Shown here piece by piece: positions 7,783-15,491 of a stretch of 44,086 nt of DNA (its first letter is position 1; each line of letters opens with the position of its first letter). The DNA is from an uncultured Pseudogracilibacillus sp. Lineage in GTDB: Bacteria > Bacillota > Bacilli > Bacillales > Amphibacillaceae. The translations under genes and the position numbers were made by a program. The notes under the pieces were generated by a model. That model worked only from the letters and a program-made list of their open reading frames with translations, was not told the origin of the DNA and did no database searches. The DNA lies in the NCBI GenBank assembly GCA_937960785.1, contig CALGOZ010000015.1, positions 1 to 44,086 on the forward strand, in the 5' to 3' direction.

Positions 7783-9252
7783 ATGGGGAAAGAAGTCCGC
7801 GTAAGATACGCACCAAGTCCGACGGGGGATTTGCATATTGGAAATGCTCGTACAGCCTTATTTAATTATTTATTTGCTCGGCATCACGGTGGGAAATTTA
7901 TCATTCGCACAGAAGATACGGATGCAAAGCGAAATGTAGAAGGTGGCGAAGCAAGTCAGTTTAAATTTTTAAAATGGTTAGGGATCGAGTGGGATGAAGG
8001 AGCAGATATCGGTGGCGAATATGGTCCCTATCGTCAAATGGAACGGCTCGATATTTATAAAAAATACGTCGATGAACTCCTTGAAAGAGATCTAGCTTAC
8101 GAATGTTTCATGACAGAGGAAGAGTTAGAAGCGGAACGAGAAGCTCAACGGGCAAAAGGACAAGTCCCGAAGTACTCCGGAGCCCATAGTAATTTAACGG
8201 AAGAAGAAAGGGAAGCTTTCCGCGCAGAGGGTAGAAAACCAGCTATTCGTCTCCGTGTACCACAAAATAAAACATATACTTTCGATGATATGGTGCGTGG
8301 CGAAATTTCTATTGAATCGAGTGATTACGGTGATTGGGTTATCGTGAAAAAAGACGGCATCCCAACTTATAATTTTGCCGTAGCAGTTGATGATCATTTA
8401 ATGGGGATTACACACGTCCTTCGAGGCGAAGAGCATATTTCAAATACACCTCGTCAAATGATGGTATACGAAGCTTTCGGTTGGGAACCGCCGAAGTTTG
8501 GTCATATGACTTTAATTTTAAACGAAGAACGAAAAAAATTAAGTAAACGAGATCAACATATTATTCAGTTTATCGAACAATATAAAGACCTCGGCTATTT
8601 ACCAGAAGCTATGTTTAATTTTATTACGTTATTAGGTTGGTCACCTACGGGAGAAGAAGAAATTTTCGATAAAGAGACGTTAATTGAAATTTTCGATGAA
8701 AATCGTCTTTCAAGTTCTGCAGCAGTTTTCGATGTAAAAAAACTACAATGGATGAACGGTGAATATATTAAGAAGGCTGATCCTGAAACGGTAATCGAAC
8801 TTGCTTTACCTCATCTAATAAAAGCGGGTAAAATTGAAGAAGATGCTGAAGAGGAAAAATTACAATGGGTAAAAGAAATTATTTTACTTTATCAGGAGCA
8901 ATTACGCTACGGCGCTGAGATTGTTGAACTAACGGAATTATTTTTCAAGCAAGAGCTGGATTATACAGAAGAAGCTTGGGAAGTATTGCAAGGCGAACAA
9001 GTAATCGATGTTTTACAAGTATTTACTGATCAATTAATTCATGAAGATGACTTCGTCGAAGACAATCTGAAACAAGCGATGCGCACGACACAAAAGGAAA
9101 CAAAACAACGTGGTCGCCAACTCTTTATGCCTATTCGTGTTGCAACAACAGGACAAATGCACGGACCGGAATTACCGAAAGCCCTCGAATTACTAGGCAA
9201 GGAAGTTGTCGTTAAGCGGTTAGACGAAGTATTAAGGAAGCTTGGAGCGTAA
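7783..9252 (+). CDS. gltX: Glutamyl-tRNA synthetase
   Basis: This class I aminoacyl-tRNA synthetase charges tRNA-Glu; in most Firmicutes the same enzyme also misacylates tRNA-Gln for later amidation. The 489 residues contain the HIGH signature as HIGN (18-21) in PSPTGDLHIGNAR. The KMSKS-like loop is KLSKR (252-256) and the C-terminal half is the helical anticodon-binding domain. The start is ATG, 7783, with GAGGGAAG upstream. The gene stands alone, with the cysteine T-box leader following it. Confidence 0.98.
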   Translation: MGKEVRVRYAPSPTGDLHIGNARTALFNYLFARHHGGKFIIRTEDTDAKRNVEGGEASQFKFLKWLGIEWDEGADIGGEYGPYRQMERLDIYKKYVDELLERDLAYECFMTEEELEAEREAQRAKGQVPKYSGAHSNLTEEEREAFRAEGRKPAIRLRVPQNKTYTFDDMVRGEISIESSDYGDWVIVKKDGIPTYNFAVAVDDHLMGITHVLRGEEHISNTPRQMMVYEAFGWEPPKFGHMTLILNEERKKLSKRDQHIIQFIEQYKDLGYLPEAMFNFITLLGWSPTGEEEIFDKETLIEIFDENRLSSSAAVFDVKKLQWMNGEYIKKADPETVIELALPHLIKAGKIEEDAEEEKLQWVKEIILLYQEQLRYGAEIVELTELFFKQELDYTEEAWEVLQGEQVIDVLQVFTDQLIHEDDFVEDNLKQAMRTTQKETKQRGRQLFMPIRVATTGQMHGPELPKALELLGKEVVVKRLDEVLRKLGA

Positions 9253-9255
9253 TTA

Positions 9256-9284
9256 TTCACATTTTTCATAAAATGTAATATAGT
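9256..9284 (+). promoter_or_regulatory. Probable promoter of the cysE-cysS T-box transcript
   Basis: TTCACA (9256-9261) and TATAGT (9279-9284) are 17 nt apart. The predicted start near 9291 is just upstream of the T-box stem I. Neither box is a perfect match. Confidence 0.5.
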
Positions 9285-9299
9285 AAAATTACAAACAAT

Positions 9300-9545
9300 G
9301 TAAAGGCGACGAAGGGAAAAAGTAAATAACGGATGTTAAGAACAGAGAGCATCACCAGAGGCTGAAAGTGATGTTTAACAGAAGTTATTGAAATGCATCC
9401 CGGAGCTCTATAGCGGAAATAGGAAGTATGCTATGGCGGAGACAAACCGTTACTTGTATTAAGTTGGGAGTATAATACTCCAAACAGAGTGGAACCGCGT
9501 TACAACGTCTCTGTGTCTAAGACACATCGAGACGTTTTTTTACGT
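9300..9545 (+). promoter_or_regulatory. T-box riboswitch, tRNA-Cys specific
   Basis: The leader has the AGTA loop-E motif (9321-9324) and the stem AATAAC/GTTATT (9325-9330 with 9384-9389). The specifier codon TGC (9394-9396), followed by the conserved A, codes for Cys. The T-box core AGAGTGGAACCGCG (9486-9499) lies just before the terminator. Uncharged tRNA-Cys should stabilise the antiterminator and turn on cysE and cysS. The codon choice agrees with the downstream genes. Confidence 0.93.
9504..9541 (+). terminator. T-box terminator of the cysE leader
   Basis: AACGTCTC (9504-9511) pairs with GAGACGTT (9529-9536), and an inner GTGTC/GACAC stem extends it. The 3' arm continues into a run of T. 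The 5' arm directly follows the T-box core, as needed for the antiterminator switch. Confidence 0.9.
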
Positions 9546-9618
9546 TGTTTCTATCTATGAAAAAAGAGAGCTAACATATCCTATAGACGATGAATACGCC
9601 AAAAGGAGGAAAGCGAGC

Positions 9619-10287
9619 ATGAAATTATTTAGACGAATGCGGGAAGATATCGAAGTAATTTTTGAACAAGATCCCGCAGCAAGAACCTACCTCGAAGTTG
9701 TCTTAACGTATTCTGGATTGCATGCAATTTGGTTTCATCGTATTGCTCATGCTTTATATAAACGAAAGTTATTTTTTATCGCCCGATTTATTTCGCAATT
9801 TAGTCGCTTTTTAACCGGTATTGAAATTCATCCTGGCGCAATAATCGGTCGGCGTTTCTTCATCGACCATGGGATGGGAGTCGTAATCGGTGAGACTTGC
9901 GAAATCGGTGATGATGTAACAATCTATCAAGGAGTTACGTTAGGCGGAACTGGAAAAGAAAAAGGAAAGCGCCATCCGACAATTGAAGATAATGTACTTA
10001 TAGCAACCGGAGCCAAAATTTTAGGTGCAATAACGATTGGGGAGAACTCTAAAGTCGGTGGAGGTTCTGTCGTCCTAAAGGATGTACCATCTAACTGTAC
10101 CGTTGTCGGAATTCCTGGTAGAATTGTCAAACAAGATGGTAAACGGGTATCAGAAAAGTTAGACCATCATAAATTACCTGATCCCGTAACAGAACGTCTA
10201 AATATGTTGCAAGAGGAAATCGAGCAACTAAAATCAGAAGTGAAAAAGTTAAAGGAAGGAAGAGACTATGTCAATCACGATTTATAA
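9619..10287 (+). CDS. cysE: Serine O-acetyltransferase
   Basis: CysE makes O-acetylserine from serine and acetyl-CoA, the committed step of cysteine synthesis. The 222-residue protein has the alpha-helical N-terminal SAT domain. A left-handed parallel beta-helix of hexapeptide repeats follows (about 65-170), with the active-site block DHGMGVVIGETCEIGDD. The tail is a predicted coiled coil (LNMLQEEIEQLKSEVKKL). The start is ATG, 9619, with AAAGGAGGA upstream. It is transcribed behind a Cys T-box, so expression rises when charged tRNA-Cys is low. The last 20 nt overlap cysS. Confidence 0.97.
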   Translation: MKLFRRMREDIEVIFEQDPAARTYLEVVLTYSGLHAIWFHRIAHALYKRKLFFIARFISQFSRFLTGIEIHPGAIIGRRFFIDHGMGVVIGETCEIGDDVTIYQGVTLGGTGKEKGKRHPTIEDNVLIATGAKILGAITIGENSKVGGGSVVLKDVPSNCTVVGIPGRIVKQDGKRVSEKLDHHKLPDPVTERLNMLQEEIEQLKSEVKKLKEGRDYVNHDL

Positions 10288-11665
10288 TTCGATGACTCGC
10301 GAAAAGGAAAAGTTCATTCCATTAGAAAAAAATAAAGTGAAAATGTACGTTTGTGGTCCAACCGTATACAACTACATTCATATAGGAAATGCTCGACCAG
10401 CAATCGTTTTTGATACGGTGCGGAGGTATTTCGAATATAAAGGTTATGAAGTAACTTACGTTTTAAACTTTACCGATGTCGATGATAAAATTATCGATGC
10501 AGCAAAAGAAACGGGCGAAGAAGTACAAACTTTAACGAATCGTTTCATTGATGCTTATTTAAAAGATGTGTCTGCCCTTGGAGTGAAAGAAGCGACGTAT
10601 CACCCTCGCGTCACTGAAACAATCGACGAGATAATTGAATTTATCGAAGGCCTAATAGAAAAGGATTACGCCTATGTTGTCGATGGCGATGTGTACTTCC
10701 AGCCCCGTGCATTTGAAGACTATGGTAAATTGTCTGCCCAGTCTGTTGATGAATTACGAGCAGGATCGAGAATTCGCGTCGGGGAAAAGAAGAAAGACCC
10801 ACTCGATTTCGCTCTTTGGAAAGAGGCCAAAGACGGTGAAATCGCTTGGGATTCTCCTTGGGGTAAGGGGCGCCCAGGCTGGCATATTGAATGTTCCGCA
10901 ATGGCGAAAAAATATTTAGGTAAAACAATCGACATTCATGCCGGTGGTCAAGATTTAACTTTTCCACACCATGAAAATGAGATTGCTCAATCGGAAGCAT
11001 TGAACGATGCAACATTTGCTAACTATTGGATGCATAACGGCTATATCAATATAGATAATGAGAAAATGTCAAAGTCTTTAGGCAACTTTATTCTAACGAA
11101 AGATATTATTAAACAATATGACCCGATGGTTGTTCGATTCTTTATGTTAAGTGTCCATTATCGTAATCCGATTAACTTTACCGATGAATTATTACAAAGT
11201 GCTCAAAACAGTTTCGACCGGATAAAAATCTCCTATGAAAACTTAGAGCACCGCAAACAGACGAGTGCGAACTTAGGAATCGACTCAGACAAATGGTTGA
11301 AAAAGATTGAAGCAAACAAAAAAGCTTTTGAAGAAGCAATGGATGATGATTTTAATACAGCAAATGCAATTACGGTACTTTTTGAATTATCGAAAGATGC
11401 AAATTTATACTTAGAAGAAAATCAGACAGATATCGAAGTACTTGAAGCCTTCCAAAAAGCAATGACGACAATCTTAGACGTATTAGGAATTACATTAACA
11501 AAAACAGAACTTCTCGATGAAGAGATTGAAACGTTAATCCAAGAACGAGAAGAGGCACGAAAAGAGCGTAACTTCGCTCGAGCTGATGAAATTCGAGACT
11601 CCTTGAGAGAGCAAGGCATCATTTTAGAAGATACTCCACAAGGTGTTCGTTGGCGTAGGGAATAA
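10268..11665 (+). CDS. cysS: Cysteinyl-tRNA synthetase
   Basis: This 465-residue class I synthetase charges tRNA-Cys. The zinc ligand region starts at C29; the HIGH motif is HIGN (38-41), CSAMA and HENEIAQSEA follow, and KMSKS is at 266-270. The C-terminal DALR-type helical domain is complete. The ATG at 10268 lies inside cysE (20-nt overlap) and its ribosome binding site, AAGGAAGGA, is within the cysE coding sequence. Pairing with cysE under one T-box ties cysteine supply to cysteine charging. Confidence 0.98.
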   Translation: MSITIYNSMTREKEKFIPLEKNKVKMYVCGPTVYNYIHIGNARPAIVFDTVRRYFEYKGYEVTYVLNFTDVDDKIIDAAKETGEEVQTLTNRFIDAYLKDVSALGVKEATYHPRVTETIDEIIEFIEGLIEKDYAYVVDGDVYFQPRAFEDYGKLSAQSVDELRAGSRIRVGEKKKDPLDFALWKEAKDGEIAWDSPWGKGRPGWHIECSAMAKKYLGKTIDIHAGGQDLTFPHHENEIAQSEALNDATFANYWMHNGYINIDNEKMSKSLGNFILTKDIIKQYDPMVVRFFMLSVHYRNPINFTDELLQSAQNSFDRIKISYENLEHRKQTSANLGIDSDKWLKKIEANKKAFEEAMDDDFNTANAITVLFELSKDANLYLEENQTDIEVLEAFQKAMTTILDVLGITLTKTELLDEEIETLIQEREEARKERNFARADEIRDSLREQGIILEDTPQGVRWRRE

Positions 11666-11667
11666 AA

Positions 11668-12087
11668 ATGAGTAAAGCTAGAGAATTAAATAGTGTTGCT
11701 TTAGCCTATATCGGTGATGCCGTTTACGAACTGTATGTCCGCCATCATTTAATTAATAAGGGCGGTGTCAAGCCACAACAATTGCATGAGGAAGCGGTCC
11801 AGTTCGTTTCGGCTCCCGCCCAAGCAACTGTCGTCAAACAGTGGCTTCATAAAGATTTACTAACGAAAGAAGAAAGATCAATCGTCCGCCGGGGCCGCAA
11901 TGCAAAAACTCATTCCGTTCCGAAAAATATAACCATTGAAGATTATAAATATGCCACAGCCTTCGAAGCCTTAATTGGTTATCATTATTTAAACAGCACA
12001 AAAGATCGCCTAGAAGAGTTAATACAATACGCATTAACAATGAACGAAAAACATGGTGAAGGTGAGGAGAAGACCGATGAGCGATGA
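11668..12087 (+). CDS. mrnC: Mini-ribonuclease III (23S rRNA maturation)
   Basis: Mini-III is an RNase III-like enzyme without a double-stranded-RNA binding domain; in B. subtilis it trims 23S rRNA precursors. The 139-residue protein shows the catalytic signature LAYIGDAVYELYVR near residues 12-25 and a second helix with FEALIGYHYL at ~104-113, which carries the other acidic residue. The start, ATG 11668, is 2 nt after the cysS stop, and rlmB begins inside its 3' end. It is therefore almost certainly part of the cysE transcript. Confidence 0.94.
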   Translation: MSKARELNSVALAYIGDAVYELYVRHHLINKGGVKPQQLHEEAVQFVSAPAQATVVKQWLHKDLLTKEERSIVRRGRNAKTHSVPKNITIEDYKYATAFEALIGYHYLNSTKDRLEELIQYALTMNEKHGEGEEKTDER

Positions 12088-12823
12088 ATATATTATAGGG
12101 AAAAACCCACTTATCGAGGCAATACGTTCCGGCCGAACAATTAATAAAATATATATTTCCGAACAAATCAATCGACAAACAGAAAATGAAATCCGACGTT
12201 TAATAAAAGAGAAGTCAATCCCTCTACAAAAAGTCCCACGTAAAAAATTAAACGATTTAACACGGGGGAAACACCAAGGAATTGTAGCTATAGCTGCCGG
12301 TTATTCTTACGCATCTTTAGATGAAGTATTACAAAGAGCTGAGGCAGTAGATGAACAACCCTTTTTACTTATTTTGGACGAGCTTGAAGACCCACATAAC
12401 TTGGGAGCAATTCTTCGTACGGCCGATGCTACCGGCGCCCATGGAGTAATTATTCCAAAGCGCCGTGCAGTCGGTTTAACGGAGACAGTGGCCAAAGCGT
12501 CTGCTGGTGCAGTTGAGCACGTTCCTGTCGTTCGCGTGACGAATATCGCGCGCACAATTGACACTTTAAAGGACAAGCATATTTGGGTAGTCGGTACAGA
12601 CGGGGATGGTTCGGAAGATTATCGAACCCTCGATGGAGAAACAGCCATAGCAATTGTCATCGGTAACGAAGGGCGCGGTATGTCCCGCTTAGTAAAAGAA
12701 AAGTGCGACTGGCTCGTTCGTATTCCAATGCAAGGTGCCATCCCATCGTTGAACGCCTCCGTTGCAGCCAGCATTTTAATGTATGAAATTTACCGGAAGC
12801 GGAACCCGCTAGGTGAAGGTTAA
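12077..12823 (+). CDS. rlmB: 23S rRNA (guanosine-2'-O-)-methyltransferase, TrmH/RlmB family
   Basis: This SPOUT methyltransferase, 248 residues, has an N-terminal L30e-like substrate-binding domain (about 1-75). The catalytic domain carries the three SPOUT motifs: NLGAILRTA, GNEGRG and SLNASVAASI, which form the deep trefoil knot that binds S-adenosylmethionine. The expected target is a 23S rRNA guanosine, by homology with YacO/RlmB. The start is ATG 12077, with GAGGAG 7 nt upstream; an upstream in-frame GTG at 12053 lacks a good site. It overlaps mrnC by 11 nt and yacP by 1 nt. Confidence 0.93.
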   Translation: MSDEYIIGKNPLIEAIRSGRTINKIYISEQINRQTENEIRRLIKEKSIPLQKVPRKKLNDLTRGKHQGIVAIAAGYSYASLDEVLQRAEAVDEQPFLLILDELEDPHNLGAILRTADATGAHGVIIPKRRAVGLTETVAKASAGAVEHVPVVRVTNIARTIDTLKDKHIWVVGTDGDGSEDYRTLDGETAIAIVIGNEGRGMSRLVKEKCDWLVRIPMQGAIPSLNASVAASILMYEIYRKRNPLGEG

Positions 12824-13335
12824 TGGACGTATTAGTAGTTGATGGTTATAACATTATTGGAGCGTGGGACGAACTTATTAAACTCCGCGAAAAAGATATC
12901 GCCCAAGCCCGAAAACGTTTAATCGAACGAATGCAAGAATATCAAGCATACTCAAAAAATAGAGTAATTATCGTTTTCGATGCCTTGTATGTACAAGGGA
13001 CGGAGCATCGGCAATTTCATAACGGAGTAGAAGTGATTTATACTCAAGAAAACGAAACAGCAGACGAATGCATCGAACGGTTAGTCAAATCGTTAAAGCA
13101 TGTCGATAATGAAGTGTATGTAGCAACGTCGGATTATATGGAGCAACGGACAATCTTTAGTCGAGGGGCTTTACGAATGCCGGCCCGAGAATTATTACTG
13201 CACATCGAACATTTCGAGCGGACAATACCTGAGCAAATCGAATCACCCCGATCTTATAATGGGCGCGTAAGTGACCGTTTAGACAAAAAAATTTTGTTGA
13301 AACTTGAAGAAATGCGTCGCCGAGGAAAAAGGTAA
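12823..13335 (+). CDS. yacP: YacP/Rae1, NYN-domain ribosome-associated endonuclease
   Basis: The 170-residue protein has a PIN-like NYN fold. The N-terminal strand VLVVDGYNIIGAWDEL supplies the first acidic residue, IIVFDALYV the second, and EVYVATSDYMEQ a third cluster. In B. subtilis this protein (Rae1) cleaves mRNA in the ribosomal A site. The ATG at 12823 shares one base with the rlmB stop. It closes the cysE-to-yacP gene string; a 134-nt gap with the sigH promoter follows. The family assignment is firm; the exact role here is inferred from B. subtilis. Confidence 0.92.
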   Translation: MDVLVVDGYNIIGAWDELIKLREKDIAQARKRLIERMQEYQAYSKNRVIIVFDALYVQGTEHRQFHNGVEVIYTQENETADECIERLVKSLKHVDNEVYVATSDYMEQRTIFSRGALRMPARELLLHIEHFERTIPEQIESPRSYNGRVSDRLDKKILLKLEEMRRRGKR

Positions 13336-13388
13336 ATGTAATTAAATGTCGCTTTGGTACATTTATGGGAATTAAGTAAAAATGAGTA

Positions 13389-13418
13389 TTGACGAATTGA
13401 AACAGCTTGCGTTATACT
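13389..13418 (+). promoter_or_regulatory. Sigma-A promoter of sigH
   Basis: TTGACG (13389-13394) is followed after 17 nt by TTATAC (13412-13417), or after 18 nt by TATACT (13413-13418). Upstream, an 8-bp inverted repeat TAAATGTA/TACATTTA (13333-13340 and 13358-13365) overlaps the yacP stop codon. AbrB control is known for B. subtilis sigH but cannot be read from this sequence. Confidence 0.7.
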
Positions 13419-13469
13419 CGTACATAGAAAAAGAGAAAAAAATAGCAAAGATTCGGAGGGAATCACGCA

Positions 13470-14114
13470 ATGAGTAGCGTAAAAACGAGAAAATCTTACA
13501 ATGCGCTTATCGATGAAGATGTCTTACCTTACATTCACCAAGGTGATCGCGATGCAGCTGAGTATATTTTGAATAAATATGAAGGCATCGTGCATAAAAA
13601 GGCGAGTGGTTATTTTTTGCTCGGAAGCGATCGCGATGACGTAGTACAAGAAGGAAGAATAGGGTTATATAAGGCGATTGCCGATTATGATGAGACGAAA
13701 AAATCATCATTTAAATCTTTCGCTGAGCTCTGTATTACTCGACAAATTATAACGTCGATCAAAAGTGCAACACGCCTGAAACATTCACCCTTAAATTCTT
13801 ATGTTTCTTTGTACAAGCCCGTCCATGAAGAAGAAGAAACACGAACATTACTCGAAACGTTAAGTAGCGATGGAACGATAGACCCCTTAGAGGAGCTCGT
13901 TCAAGAAGAGCGACTTAACGATTTATTATCGTTGATAATGAAAGCGTTAACACACTTGGAGTTCGAAGTATTACATTATTATGTTGAGGGATATACGTAC
14001 GATGAAATAGCCAAGAAGTTAAACCGCCAAGAAAAGTCTATCGACAACGCCTTACAACGGGTTCGTCGCAAAATGGACGAGCTTTCTAAAGAAGGTTTAC
14101 TTTCTGAAATATAA
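13470..14114 (+). CDS. sigH: RNA polymerase sigma-H factor
   Basis: Sigma-H directs early stationary-phase, competence and sporulation genes in Bacillus. The 214-residue protein has sigma region 2 (about 30-95, including DDVVQEGRIGLYKAIADYD and the -10-binding FAELCITRQI stretch). A linker leads to region 4 (~150-205) with helix-turn-helix YTYDEIAKKLNRQEKSIDNAL. Length and sequence match the family (B. subtilis 218). ATG 13470 follows GGAGGG. It has its own promoter. It implies a sporulation-lineage bacterium but does not prove that this strain sporulates. Confidence 0.96.
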   Translation: MSSVKTRKSYNALIDEDVLPYIHQGDRDAAEYILNKYEGIVHKKASGYFLLGSDRDDVVQEGRIGLYKAIADYDETKKSSFKSFAELCITRQIITSIKSATRLKHSPLNSYVSLYKPVHEEEETRTLLETLSSDGTIDPLEELVQEERLNDLLSLIMKALTHLEFEVLHYYVEGYTYDEIAKKLNRQEKSIDNALQRVRRKMDELSKEGLLSEI

Positions 14115-14134
14115 TGTGAAAAAATGAACGAGTA

Positions 14135-14163
14135 TTGCACAACGAGAAAAAATGAATTATAAT
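14135..14163 (+). promoter_or_regulatory. Sigma-A promoter P1 upstream of rpmG-secE
   Basis: TTGCAC (14135-14140) and TATAAT (14158-14163) are 17 nt apart, immediately after sigH. Confidence 0.72.
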
Positions 14164-14187
14164 AAACTATTATAATATCGATAATAA

Positions 14188-14216
14188 TTGACACGTTATC
14201 ATAACCGTGTTACATT
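14188..14216 (+). promoter_or_regulatory. Sigma-A promoter P2 upstream of rpmG-secE
   Basis: TTGACA (14188-14193) and TACATT (14211-14216) are 17 nt apart, 53 nt downstream of P1. Transcripts from here would have a ~27-nt leader before rpmG. Confidence 0.72.
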
Positions 14217-14249
14217 AAAAAAAGAAATGTAAAAAATGGTGAACGACTA

Positions 14250-14399
14250 ATGAATAAAAAAATTACTTTAGCTTGTACAGTATGTTTAAATCGAAATTAT
14301 ACAACGACGAAAAACACATTCAAAAATCAAGAAAGACTCGAAATAAAAAAGTACTGTAAACATTGCAATAAACATGTAATCCATCGTGAAACAAAATAG
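14250..14399 (+). CDS. rpmG: Ribosomal protein L33 (zinc-binding form)
   Basis: A 49-residue small-gene product of the 50S subunit (MNKKITLACTVC at the N-terminus). Cysteines C9, C12, C36 and C39 form two CxxC pairs, so this is the C+ zinc-binding L33 type. It corresponds to rpmGB at the same place in B. subtilis. The ribosome binding site is weak (GGTG, 14238-14241), but the product is unmistakable. It is followed 20 nt later by secE. Confidence 0.93.
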   Translation: MNKKITLACTVCLNRNYTTTKNTFKNQERLEIKKYCKHCNKHVIHRETK

Positions 14400-14419
14400 A
14401 GGGAAGCTGGAGGAAGACA

Positions 14420-14599
14420 GTGAATATTTTCAAGTTTTTTAGAGATGTGGCCCGCGAAATGCGTAAAGTAACGTGGCCGAAGGGACAAGAGCTAGTAAGT
14501 TATACAACTACTGTTGTTGTAACCGTCGCTTTTGTAGCGATTTTCTTTGCGGTAATCGACTTAGGGATTACACAAATTTTAAATGCACTATTTGAATAG
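14420..14599 (+). CDS. secE: SecE, preprotein translocase subunit
   Basis: A 59-residue single-span membrane protein that clamps SecY in the Sec translocon. The N-terminal amphipathic part contains the conserved EMRKVTWPKGQEL motif (residues 13-25), followed by one hydrophobic helix (about 29-52). The start is GTG, 14420, with GGAGGAAG upstream. It lies between rpmG and nusG, the standard Bacillus order. Confidence 0.95.
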   Translation: MNIFKFFRDVAREMRKVTWPKGQELVSYTTTVVVTVAFVAIFFAVIDLGITQILNALFE

Positions 14600-14613
14600 T
14601 GAAAGAGAAAATA

Positions 14614-14622
14614 TGGTATAAT
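14614..14622 (+). promoter_or_regulatory. Extended -10 promoter upstream of nusG
   Basis: TGGTATAAT is a perfect TATAAT with the TGn extension. No -35 box is found at 16-18 nt, so it would rely on the extended -10. The 12-mer ATATGGTATAAT recurs at the rpoB promoter (18608-18619). An intrinsic terminator follows about 40 nt downstream. Confidence 0.55.
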
Positions 14623-14664
14623 GTCAATGTAAACAATGTTTCGTTTGTCATATGTCGTCTTTGT

Positions 14665-14690
14665 AAAAACCCGCTTAGCACGGGTTTTTA
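14665..14690 (+). terminator. Intrinsic terminator between secE and nusG
   Basis: AAAAACCCG (14665-14673) and CGGGTTTTT (14681-14689) form a perfect 9-bp stem with a 7-nt loop, and the 3' arm ends in a T-run. It lies ~130 nt before nusG and could act as an attenuator in the nusG leader or end the rpmG-secE transcript. Confidence 0.8.
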
Positions 14691-14820
14691 ATATTGTCTT
14701 TTTTCGGCAAATTTTTACTTTTCGGGGAAGTTGTTATTTCGATTAGTAGGTTAATGCAAAAAAAGCGTAGTATCAGTTTTATAGCACTTAAAGAAGGAGA
14801 AAGTAGAACGGAGGTTTATG

Positions 14821-15354
14821 ATGGAAACTGCTTGGTATGTGATCCATACGTATGCTGGGTATGAGAACAAAGTAAAGGTAAATTTAGAAAAAAGAGTCGA
14901 AACGATGGGAATGCAGGATAAAATATTTCAAGTGATTGTCCCCGAAGAAGAAGAAACGACGATTAAAGATGGTAAAAAACAAGTAAAGACAAAAAAAGTA
15001 TTCCCTGGTTACGTGTTAGCAGAAATGATTATGACCGATGATTCTTGGTATGTTGTCCGTAACACTCCGGGAGTCACGGGCTTCGTCGGCTCAAGTGGTC
15101 AAGGGACAAAACCGACGCCCCTTATGCCTCACGAGGTCGATGAAATTATGAAGCGAATGGGAATGAAAGAGTCGACGGTTTCAGTAGATTTTGAAGTGAA
15201 GGAAAATGTAAAAGTAATCGACGGACCTTTTGCCGATATGATTGGCACAATTGAAGAAATTGATCTCGATAAACAAACGGTAAAAGTCCATGTCAATATG
15301 TTCGGTCGAGAAACGCCAGTCGAACTTGAATTCACACAAATTGAAAAAGTATAA
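14821..15354 (+). CDS. nusG: NusG, transcription elongation/pausing factor
   Basis: NusG binds RNA polymerase and modulates pausing and termination. The 177 residues hold the NGN domain (WYVIHTYAGYENKVK at the start, VFPGYVLAEM in the centre) and a C-terminal KOW domain (about 122-177, beginning VKVIDGPFADMIGTIEEID). Two ATGs are adjacent at 14818 and 14821. The second is chosen because GGAGG lies only 3 nt from the first, and because the resulting length equals B. subtilis NusG. It is preceded by a promoter-terminator leader. Confidence 0.96.
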   Translation: METAWYVIHTYAGYENKVKVNLEKRVETMGMQDKIFQVIVPEEEETTIKDGKKQVKTKKVFPGYVLAEMIMTDDSWYVVRNTPGVTGFVGSSGQGTKPTPLMPHEVDEIMKRMGMKESTVSVDFEVKENVKVIDGPFADMIGTIEEIDLDKQTVKVHVNMFGRETPVELEFTQIEKV

Positions 15355-15438
15355 TTACGTTATTTCTCTTGCTAATTGTGAAAAAATATGTTAAATTCTT
15401 TATGTTGTACGGATAGCTTTCTAAGCCTTCGTACTTGA

Positions 15439-15465
15439 GTGGGAGGGTGAAAGCCCAATTACCAC
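15439..15465 (+). promoter_or_regulatory. Candidate ribosomal protein L1 (or leader-protein) binding motif before rplK
   Basis: GTGG (15439-15442) pairs with CCAC (15462-15465). Inside, a GGG/CCC hairpin (15445-15447 with 15454-15456) sits beside an unpaired A. The same layout recurs 34 nt upstream of the rplA start. L1 mRNA sites that mimic its 23S rRNA target are known ahead of rplK-rplA in many bacteria. The protein assignment here is inferred. Confidence 0.5.
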
Positions 15466-15491
15466 ATCACGAACTAGAGGAGGTGTGTTTC

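Noticed and set aside
10641..11015. A 124-codon open frame on the minus strand inside cysS
   Set aside because: It lies wholly within a well-conserved cysS coding region, has no ribosome binding site and resembles no protein family; it reflects codon bias on the opposite strand.
11834..12178. A 114-codon minus-strand frame across mrnC and rlmB
   Set aside because: It spans two conserved genes on the opposite strand and has no credible start or family similarity.
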